The position numbers and the translations under genes are program-made. From NCBI GenBank assembly GCA_034638255.1, contig JAWPGT010000038.1, positions 124,001-188,000 on the forward strand: a stretch of DNA of 64,000 nt, read 5' to 3'. Each line of letters begins with the position of its first letter. Position 1 is the first letter of the stretch. The DNA comes from Coprinus comatus. Taxonomy: Eukaryota > Basidiomycota > Agaricomycetes > Agaricales > Agaricaceae. The notes under the pieces are model-generated. The model saw nothing but the letters and a program-made list of their open reading frames with translations. It was not told the origin of the DNA and ran no database searches. This document shows positions 58,001-64,000 of this stretch, in pieces.

Positions 58001-61000
58001 ACCTGATTTGTTAAATTCATAGCCATCAAATTAACATTATCAGTCAACACTTTCCACATTCCTTGAACATCTGGTACAGATGCTTGTCCTCCTAAAATAC
58101 CTTCTGTTCCAACTTCTAATGATACCCTTGTTACTTCGTTTGCTAATGTTGAAAGTTGGGCTACCATTGAGTTTACTGTTAGTTTTAAATCTAACATTTC
58201 TCCTTGAACGTCTACGTTGACTTGTTTGTTTAGGTCTCCCAAGGCTACTGCTTTTGTTACTTCAGAGATGGAACGGACTTGATCTGTTAGATTCGAGGCC
58301 ATTTTCTATTCCAATTATTAGTATTTGTGTAATAGTTAGCGCGCGAGGAGGGGAGCGAGTGGACGGTAAAAGTCGCGAGAGGGAGGACGTGCACAAGAGG
58401 ATGTAAGTCGCAACAGTGTGCAAATCACGAGAGAGAGTGTGTGAGTGTGAGTGTGAGTGTGTAGATCGCGAGAGAGAGTGTGTGTATAGGTCACGAGGGA
58501 GACTACGAAAATCGCATATGAAGCGGAAAAACACACATACATTAACATTCCTAGTCAAATCCGCCCAAGTTCCTTGAACACCTTCAACTCTAGCTTGTCC
58601 ACCAAGTATACCTTGAGTACCAACTTCCAAAGCTACTCTAGTAACTTCAGAAGCAAACGCTGATAATTGATCTACCATTGAATTAACCGTGCCTATAATT
58701 GTAAGCGCGTAATTTTTTTTAATCAATTTTGTTTTTTAAAAAGGGATTAAGAGTAAATAGAGGGTGGTGGTGGTGGGGAGAACGTACCTTTCAAAGTAGC
58801 CATTTCACCTTCGACTTGAATTTCAATTTTTTGAGTTAAATCTCCTCTAGCTACAGCCGTTGTGACTGTAGCTATAGATCGAACTTGATCAGTCAGAGAT
58901 GAACACATCCTATTGACCTAAAACAGCTGAATTAGTAGTGATTCTTGAACCGAGAGCGAGGATGGGACGGGGATGAAGGTGAGGTGAAGGTGAAGGTGAA
59001 GGTGAAGATGAAGACGAGGATGAGGACGAGGGTTAATGTAAAGGTGAATGTGAATGTGAAGTCGAAGACCAAAATAAACAACTCATCCCCAATCCCAATC
59101 AAAAAAAGAAACAGAACAAAAGAATTCGCAGAATAGAAAATAACCACCCAACACTCACATTCCGAACCAACTCAAACCAAACACCCTCAACATCCGGAAC
59201 ATGAGCCTGACCACCCAACTTTCCTTGAGATCCAACTTCCAAAGTAACTCTAGTAACCTCCGCGCCAGCGCCCTTAACCTACAATACGCACAGGCAAAAT
59301 AAAAAAAAAAAGGTATATCAGTATATCAGTATATTCAAGTTTAACAAAATAAAAAAAATAAGTTTAAAAAAAAAAATATATAAATGAAAAAAAAGACAGA
59401 AGAACATACGTACCTAACAACCATCCCATTAACAGTATTCTTCAAATCCAAAATCTCACCTCTAGCATCAACTTCAATTTGTTTCGATAAATCACCCAAC
59501 GCCACTGCTTTAGTAACTTTCGCAATCGATCGTACCTATAATATTTGAATGGGATAACGAAATGAAAAAGAAAAAAAAAAGGAATAAGAACCTGAGATGT
59601 TAAATTCGCAGCAAGTTTATTAACCACACCCGTCAACTCTCTCCAAGTTCCTTCAACATCAAGTACCAAAGCCTGACCACCCAATTTCCTAATTAAATAA
59701 ATAAACAAATAAAATAAAAAAACATCCATAAAAAGAACTCACCCTTCAGTTCCAACCTCCTGACTAACTCTAGTAACCTCCTTCGCAAACTGTCCCAACT
59801 TATCCACCATAGTATTAATAACATCCTTCAACTGAACCATAACCACACCTTGAACCGGTACTGTAATTTTCTGACTCAAATCACCTCTAGCCACAGCATT
59901 ACAAACCCTAGCAACATCCTGAACCTGAGCTTTCAATAATTTCAATTCTTCCACCGCACTCATTCCACTTTCAAAAGCAGCATGAGCAAGAGGTCCCATA
60001 CTTGGTACAATCATAGGAGAACTTCCATTTGAACTAACGATATGTTCACCATTCACATTCGTAGTTGAGGTTATCGTTGATGAAGGATGTACAAATGGAA
60101 TAGCATGTTCAATTAATCCGTAACCGGCATAAAGGGGTAACATCATTGGATCTGAAATGGTTTTGCCACATGTTGGACAGTAAGTGTGAGCTGTTGGAGG
60201 TGCTGATGCTGATCCGTTGGCATTTCCATTTGCGAGAGCATTAGCATGAGCGGCACTTGTAGGTTTGAGACTACTGATACTGGCGTAGAGTTGATTTGCT
60301 TCGAGTGTTGCGGGGAGTTGACCAAGAGAAAGAGAAGGTCTGGAGGTGGTGGTGTGTTCTTTCTTGACTTTATCTTTTGCCTTGTTGGTCTTGGTGGTGG
60401 TAGTGTTGGAGGAAGATATTGATGAGGAAGAAGAAGCGGGAAAAGTGGACTTTGGCTTTGAAGGAACGGAAGATCCGGAGGTTGAGATATAGGTAGTGGT
60501 AGGCTTTGGGGTGATGTTGTTATCTTTGTTTGTGGGTGTTGTAGAAGACTTTGAAGTGGTAGTAGAAGTCGTTTTGTAGAGTGTTTTTGAGGGAGGACAG
60601 GGACGGTCTTTGAGAGTTTGATGCTGGGCCGATGGGAGTGAAGAGATTGTCGACAACAAATAGTTCGTTTATTGCTGAATTCTTTGATTTTACGTCTGTT
60701 TTATCTTTTGGTTGATCGCCACTCATCAAGGGAAAGTAGCTGCCCGTACTTTCTGCAGAAGGGAAATACCCTGTTCTGGATGCTGGAAAACTAGCCTCGA
60801 GAGGAGGAACTGCGGCTGGCATGTTGATATTGGCGTCTGTGTCGTAGTTGCTGTGTTCCCTGTGGCATCTTCGCACCTGCTCCTCTGCCGTCCACAGTCT
60901 TTGACCCAGAGCTACGATGGCTCTGATAATCGCATCGTGCTGCCAATTGCGAACACCATGCCAGACAGGAGCAGGTGCAGATTTTGTACCGAGTTCATAT

Positions 61001-61083
61001 ACGGAAAGCAGGAGGACAAGGTGTCTGAGGAAGGGGTCGCCGTCGTGGGCAAAGGCAAAGCGAGGGTCGAGGATGTGTGCCAT
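54991..61083 (-). CDS. nik1: Group III hybrid histidine kinase (NIK1 type)
   Basis: A gene of about 15 exons. The start [20 protein letters not shown] is preferred (a Met 25 codons upstream is in frame); exon 1 ends at 60694 and exon 2 runs 59743-60623. A Thr/Ser/Pro-rich region and a CPTCGK motif precede seven HAMP-type repeats marked by GDLSQKI, GDLSKQI, GDLTQKI, GDLNKQV, GDLTKKI, GDLTQKI and GDFTRFI, each followed by EVxxEG blocks. Then come the phospho-acceptor box [15 protein letters not shown], the N box [33 protein letters not shown], and a C-terminal receiver ([35 protein letters not shown], then KPLRRGDLL). All catalytic residues are present. Family members act upstream of the HOG MAP kinase in osmosensing and are the target of phenylpyrrole fungicides. 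Confidence 0.93.
57307..57350. repeat. Poly-A tract inside a nik1 intron
   Basis: Nearly 45 bases of A, with two short AAG interruptions, in an intron of the kinase between the sixth and seventh HAMP-type exons. In the sense strand it is the polypyrimidine tract side, T-rich. Confidence 0.7.
58427..58500. repeat. GA/GT microsatellite inside a nik1 intron
   Basis: Alternating GAGAGAG and GTGTGAGTGTGAGTGTG units over about 70 bp in an expanded intron (about 58300-58545) of the kinase. The intron is several times longer than the usual 50-70 bp here. Confidence 0.7.
58974..59074. repeat. Hexanucleotide-type GGTGAA repeat inside a nik1 intron
   Basis: Repeating GGTGAA/GGTGAG/GATGAA units over about 100 bp, followed by a more degenerate GTGAAT run, in another expanded intron (about 58918-59157). 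The repeat length is a multiple of three, so it makes open frames on both strands that are not real genes. Confidence 0.7.
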
Positions 61084-61249
61084 GGAGGGCGAGGGGTAGA
61101 ACGTCGGGAAGACGGCGTTCGAGATAGTGCGATTATTCGAGTAATACAGTTTGCTCAACGTGGGCGTAGGTCAATTGACAAACCACCCACTTCTCACGCC
61201 CACTTCTCTCCTTCTCCTCAAAACACAGCCACTCGGTCCGATATCCAAT

Positions 61250-63133
61250 TCAATACATTTTCAACTTTCTCACTCCAAGTAAAAGCCTACGAATCTCACT
61301 CAAAATAATATCAACTACTCTTGCCAATTCTAACCATTCACCTCTCATATCTTGAACAGAGTGTGGCCATCCATGAGTCAGATCTCCTGTAACACCACTA
61401 CGTCCTGCATCACTTAATCTTCGAATAACGTCGGCTTGGATAACTCCAAAGTCCTATTTAATGGTTTATTATCGATATCCAGCGAAAAAAAAAACACTCA
61501 CATCCACTTTACGTCTTACATCATGAAAACTTCCATGTCCATTCAAATTAGGAATATCCCTTGCTATCTGTCCACCTAGTATTCCTAGTGGATACATCTC
61601 TCTAGCTATTCTCGATATTTCATTCAAGAGCTGAATCAACATATCCACAATTGAATCCACAGTTACTTGAAAGTTGACAACATAATAATCAAAGAACTTA
61701 TATATGAGAGACTTGAAAAATTGTACAACTCACTTTTTAGATTCTCAATCTCGCCTTTTGTTAATAAAATCCTTCCTTCTAATTCCAACTCTCCTTTTCC
61801 AATCTTAATAGCAGAAACTGAAATGAATCGGAATACTTCCTTAATCGAAGAACACATATCATTTATCTAAAGAATAGTCAAACAGTTCAAACAAGTGTTG
61901 GTAATAATAATAAAAAAGCGACTCACATCTGTTACCATCGCAGACCAAACACCTTAGACTGTAGAATCTAAACCTATTCGACTTCCCAATTTACCTTCAA
62001 CACAAATCTCCGATTTGATCTTTGTAACTTCTTTAGACATTTCACACAACCTTTGAATATACAAACCCTTCATCAAAACACTGTCATTCACCACAAAAAA
62101 AAAACCCACTACATACATCATAATCCAATCATTCATAGATTCCTCGATAGCTAGTATTTCTCCATGTGCAGTTGAACAGTCAATTGTTTTTGAAATATCG
62201 CCTATCACCAGTAACTTTATAAATAGAGCACTTCGTCGGATCTGAGGTAGAGGTTAGCTATTCAAAGAAAGATATGTTATTAATTATTGTAACTTAACTT
62301 GTCTAGTGACATTCATAGAAAGACAATCAACACATTCAATCGATTCTCTCCAAACTCCTTCAAACTTCAATTCCAAAGGAACCGAAAGTGAAATGATTGA
62401 ATCACTTTGATACAGTGTTAAATCTAGATATAAAAGAGAATCAAAACCAGTATTTCAGCTTACTTACCTTCCTATCCTAATAGTAGTATCCTGAATAACT
62501 ATCTTTTGAATATTCTCATAAAACAAAATCAAGTTTTTAGACATAGAGTTGATACTATTCATCAACTCAATCACATCCGAATCCAAATCTCCCATTTGTA
62601 TCATTTCAGTTTGAGGTGGAGGTGGAGGTTGTGGTTGTGGAAGTTTACAAGTCAAATCCCCATGAGAAATAGCATGACATACTCTTGAGATATCTTTGAT
62701 TTGGGTTTGAGTTTTTAAGAGTTTGTTCTGACTCTTAGCAAAAGTCTGCACTGGAAAGATTAAAACATTCAGGTTACAATTGAGAAACAAAAACAAAAAA
62801 AAAAAGAATAAGGTTGGTTGAGTTAACGTACTTGGACTCAAAGTTCTCCTTTTCCTTCACCTTTACCAAATCCCTCTCCCTCTCCTTCTTTTTCTTTTCT
62901 CTATCTCTATCTCTATATCCCTCCACTTCTTCTTCCACATTTCTCACTTTAAGACATAACGCAACGATACCAGGTATAATCGATTCATATCGTAATGGAA
63001 GTTGATAACTTGAATCATATTCTTTTGGAAACTCGGTAGTATTAGCATTAGTATTAGGTTTCAAGTCGTCACAGTGGTATGAAAGAGAATCAATAATGTG
63101 AGATAAAATGATGTCTTCTTCAAGGTTCTCCAT
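61250..63133 (-). pseudogene. HAMP-only relative of nik1, degenerate
   Basis: Directly upstream of nik1 in the same orientation. Start MENLEEDIILSHIIDSL; a Lys/Glu-rich patch (DREKKKKERERD); then segments that follow nik1 in order: LLKTQTQIKDISRVCHAISH with GDLTCKL; FEGVWRESIECVDCLSMNVT; IGDISKTIDCSTAHGEILAI; VEGKLGSRIGLDSTV; DMCSSIKEVFRFISV with GELELEGRI; LGILGGQIARD; GDLTHGWPHSV; and the end RKLKMY-stop at 61250. It covers about the first three HAMP-type repeats of nik1 and has no kinase or receiver domain. A TAA at 61954-61956 falls in frame just before GVWSAMV, at a position that is Glu in nik1. That stop makes loss of function likely, although the other exons remain open. Confidence 0.65.
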
Positions 63134-63352
63134 TATGTGTAAGGGTGTAAGGGTGTAAATGGTGTAAATGGTGAAGGCGTGTTCACTAGCAGGTTCAAAT
63201 ATCTTCAAAGTAGAAAGTACCGTGTTAATGTTCATGAGCAATTAACCTGTTAGGGACGCCCTGTACTTTGTGACAGTTAATTATTTATGTTTATGTACTA
63301 AGTGTCACTTGTGTGAATGTATGATATATATAACTGATTTACGATTCACAAT
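63134..63352. other. Upstream flank of the HAMP-only relic
   Basis: AT-rich; an in-frame upstream Met lies at 63241. It holds a GTGTAAGGGTGTAA direct repeat near 63140. No gene is seen. Confidence 0.4.
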
Positions 63353-63798
63353 CAGTGTTGGGACGGTTAATGAGACTAGTTATAACTGCGGCTAAATTAT
63401 AACCTATAACCATTGGTTAGTATGGGAAATTTGATTGTAACGGTCCTAACTACTACTAAGTACCAAATTAGCGATGTTAAGACAGGGGCGATCTTCCAAA
63501 CAAGTCGCCACGACAAAATCTCCGATTAATTTTAACGGTTTTACTAAAACAAGAAGTCACAAAGGCAACATGACGATGCATGATACATCTCATCTGTAGC
63601 TACTGTTGAACAATAATATATGTGTATTAAGTGGAGGTCCATCTTCTGTATCCGCAATGACCCCCAAACAAAGCCATATTTGCACACTCACGTGGCGGTT
63701 AACGGTCATTAACTCTGGTTAATAACTCTAGTCATTTAATGATTTAACTAGTCATTAACCATAACCAATTTGGATTGGTTAATGACTGCACATCACTG
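63353..63798. mobile_element. hAT-like non-autonomous element (MITE)
   Basis: A 446-bp AT-rich segment starts CAGTGTTGGGACGGTTAATGA and ends, on the other strand, CAGTGATGTGCAGTCATTAAC. These are imperfect inverted ends of the CAGTG type seen in hAT elements. Many short GGTTA/TTAATGA/TCATTAACC motifs crowd both ends in both directions. No open frame of note lies inside. The flanking 8-mers (TTCACAAT and CTCAAGCG) do not form a clear target duplication, so it may be old or its exact edge may be off. Confidence 0.55.
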
Positions 63799-63923
63799 CT
63801 CAAGCGCTCACAGTGGCATTCGTATTCGTAATCACACAACCAATTTAAACAACTATCATTTCTCTAACTTAACTAAAAGTATATTTCAAATTACCCCTCC
63901 CTCAGTGTTAACGTTCACTCATC

Positions 63924-64000
63924 ATGGTCCTCAGGCTACTACCACTGTACTCCCTTATATCCAAAAAAACCTCTATTCATTTTCAGGCTCTACCTCCAGA
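63924..64000 (+). CDS. Possible start of a gene running off the right edge
   Basis: An ATG after ACTCATC opens a frame reading MVLRLLPLYSLISKKTS to the window end. The basic, hydrophobic N-terminus would fit a mitochondrial presequence. With only 25 codons seen, this is weak, and a start elsewhere is possible. Confidence 0.25.
   Translation, partial: MVLRLLPLYSLISKKTSIHFQALPP

Noticed and set aside
58932..59147. Open frames on both strands through the GGTGAA repeat
   Set aside because: They come from a repeat of unit length divisible by three inside a nik1 intron and contain only monotonous residues.
59439..59729. Open frame starting [15 protein letters not shown] on the minus strand as a separate membrane peptide
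   Set aside because: The hydrophobic start is translated intron; the following [18 protein letters not shown] is an internal nik1 exon.
1..64000. CRISPR arrays, bacterial operons or ribosomal RNA
   Set aside because: No regularly spaced repeats or conserved rRNA blocks were seen; gene structure is fungal throughout.

Overview
The window is nuclear DNA of a mushroom-forming basidiomycete (Agaricomycetes). The evidence is genes split by many 45-75 bp introns, a spermidine synthase/saccharopine reductase fusion typical of basidiomycetes, a DUF6534-type membrane protein, fungal sesquiterpene synthases, many F-box proteins and a group III hybrid histidine kinase. No rRNA, tRNA or CRISPR array was recognised.

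Layout. 0-4.2 kb: the acidic tail of a gene that begins outside the window, an HMG-box transcription factor (-), and a heavily decayed coding relic (-). 4.3-6.0 kb: a shortened, kinase-dead relative of the group III histidine kinase (+). 6.3-9.1 kb: an F-box protein (-) and a second small relic. 9.2-14.3 kb: two housekeeping genes (+), the SPE3-LYS9 fusion and the farnesyltransferase beta subunit. 14.5-16.2 kb: a Q/N-rich protein (-). 16.8-19.9 kb: tandem sesquiterpene synthases (-), the downstream one broken. 20.8-26.6 kb: a DUF6534-like membrane protein and an LSH/Irc5-type SNF2 remodeller (-). 26.8-36.7 kb: a carbohydrate-modification block (all -) with two paralogous methyltransferase-GT8 fusions on either side of a GDP-mannose-epimerase-like/GT/GT2 fusion and an F-box gene. 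37-43.5 kb: a Cys-rich small membrane protein with a decayed copy, and two tandem histidine-phosphatase genes. 43.6-50.6 kb: a rearranged cluster of one F-box family (two decayed copies joined at an inversion point, plus two intact modules in one uninterrupted frame); a further C-terminal scrap lies at 53.7 kb. 50.8-53.1 kb: a multi-exon gene with PD-(D/E)XK-like nuclease motifs (+). 55.0-61.1 kb: the complete NIK1-type kinase (-). 61.3-63.1 kb: a degenerate HAMP-only relative, head-to-tail upstream of it. 63.4-63.8 kb: a hAT-like non-autonomous element.

The main theme is local duplication and decay. The histidine kinase occurs as one full gene, one kinase-dead paralogue, one HAMP-only relic and a separate copy of its 3' end at 46.5-47.1 kb. 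The F-box family, terpene synthases, phosphatases, small membrane protein and methyltransferase-GT8 fusions are also duplicated here. The best candidates for new biology are the GT fusion cluster and the kinase-less HAMP protein next to a live osmosensor kinase. Exon joins were read by eye from splice signals and paralogue comparison; single boundaries may be off by a few bases.
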